64,000 nt of DNA from Chitinophagaceae bacterium. GTDB lineage: Bacteria; Bacteroidota; Bacteroidia; Chitinophagales; Chitinophagaceae. Position numbers and translations under genes: made by a program. Every line of letters starts with the position of its first letter. Positions within the stretch are counted from its first letter, which is position 1. Shown here in pieces: positions 63,601-64,000 of this stretch. Below the pieces are notes generated by a model, which saw nothing but the letters and a program-made list of their open reading frames with translations, was not told the origin of the DNA and ran no database searches. The DNA is taken from the NCBI GenBank assembly GCA_019638475.1, contig JAHBTR010000001.1, positions 674,723-738,722 of the forward strand, given 5' to 3'.

Positions 63601-63635
63601 ATAGGTTCAAAAGGTTTAAGACGTTTAAAAGGTTA
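63601..63635 (-). repeat. 9-bp periodic array at the end of the kinase gene
   Basis: AGGTTCAAA, AGGTTTAAG, ACGTTTAAA and AGGTTAAAT follow each other with a 9-bp period. The last unit contains the stop codon of the kinase gene, read on the minus strand. Confidence 0.75.
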
Positions 63636-64000
63636 AATAAAAGCATCATTCATTAAATGAATATTATACCCTATTCCTTTACCAATAATGCTGTTACAGC
63701 TAATAACAAAACCATGCTCTTTTGCCCTATTTTGCATATTCTGTAAACCGTACCCTTTGCTGCTGTTATTATTTACATCAAACCCTTTGCCATTATCTTG
63801 TATGCTAATGATTATTTCTTTTTTTGAACAAATAATATTGATAAAAATATTTTTTGCTTCGGCATGTTTAAAACTGTTGTTAATAATTTCCTGACAAATC
63901 CTGAAAAGGTTTAAACCTGTAAGAGAATCTAATTTTTTATCGGCAGTAAAATTTTCATGAAAATGAATAGCGAAATTTGAGTGATGAAAATATTGTGATT
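63633..64000 (-). CDS. NarX/DegS-type sensor histidine kinase, C-terminal part
   Basis: The frame is open to the window end, so only the ATPase domain is seen. It shows the N box LFRICQEIINNSFKHAEAKN, the G1 box DNGKGFDV and the G2 box GYGLQNMQNRAKEHG, in the style of HPK7 (NarX-like) kinases. These work with NarL/LuxR regulators such as the frameshifted gene that follows on the same strand about 200 bases on. The beginning with any sensor part lies outside the window. Confidence 0.88.
   Translation of the reverse strand, partial: SQYFHHSNFAIHFHENFTADKKLDSLTGLNLFRICQEIINNSFKHAEAKNIFINIICSKKEIIISIQDNGKGFDVNNNSSKGYGLQNMQNRAKEHGFVISCNSIIGKGIGYNIHLMNDAFI

Overview
This window is a strongly AT-rich piece of a Bacteroidota chromosome, most likely from the Chitinophagaceae or a close relative. 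The clues are a PorX regulator, a type IX secretion sorting domain on an exported endonuclease, promoter -7 boxes of the TAnnTTTG type, almost no Shine-Dalgarno sequences, near-exclusive use of AGA for arginine in housekeeping genes, and typical Bacteroidota housekeeping proteins. No rRNA, tRNA, CRISPR array, prophage or intact insertion sequence was seen.

Bases 1-6242 hold a type I restriction-modification operon (hsdM, cut by the window edge; hsdS; hsdR). Two small accessory genes sit inside it: a four-helix-bundle protein of the 23S rRNA intervening-sequence family and a GxxExxY protein. Each is bracketed by short periodic repeats. The hsd genes use CGN arginine codons far more than the rest of the window, so the operon looks acquired. 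Bases 6286-13247 carry pyrD, a two-gene sensory module (multi-PAS histidine kinase plus receiver-kinase hybrid), a broken rhuM-like gene and a CNNM/CorC membrane protein. Bases 13320-32253 hold a tandem pair of LTA-synthase-like membrane phosphotransferases, several metabolic and envelope genes (glmM, galE, an M28 peptidase), the stringent-response enzyme, and a large secreted WD40-caspase protein. Bases 32396-54546 are mostly core genes: mfd, an aminotransferase, alaS, tatD, gpsA, hemW, msrB, adk, acs, porX, an exported endonuclease I and a SulP transporter. Bases 54547-64000 hold small membrane proteins, a decayed zeta toxin with a small partner, bcp, a PHP/PolX protein with a degenerate polymerase domain, an exonuclease, pckA, and a NarL-type two-component pair. 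The response regulator of that pair carries a frameshift in a poly-A tract.

The most unusual structure is not a gene. Degenerate tandem arrays with a constant 7-bp (or 9-bp) period but different unit sequences sit at the 3' ends of genes, often supplying the stop codon, and several have complementary arms that could fold into hairpins. Two such heptamer arrays lie inside reading frames (hsdS and alaS) and are translated. Two further repeat observations stand out. One is a 79-bp inverted duplication containing the last codons of two unrelated genes 12.6 kb apart, which looks like an inversion scar. The other is a roughly 120-bp palindromic element present twice in opposite orientation.
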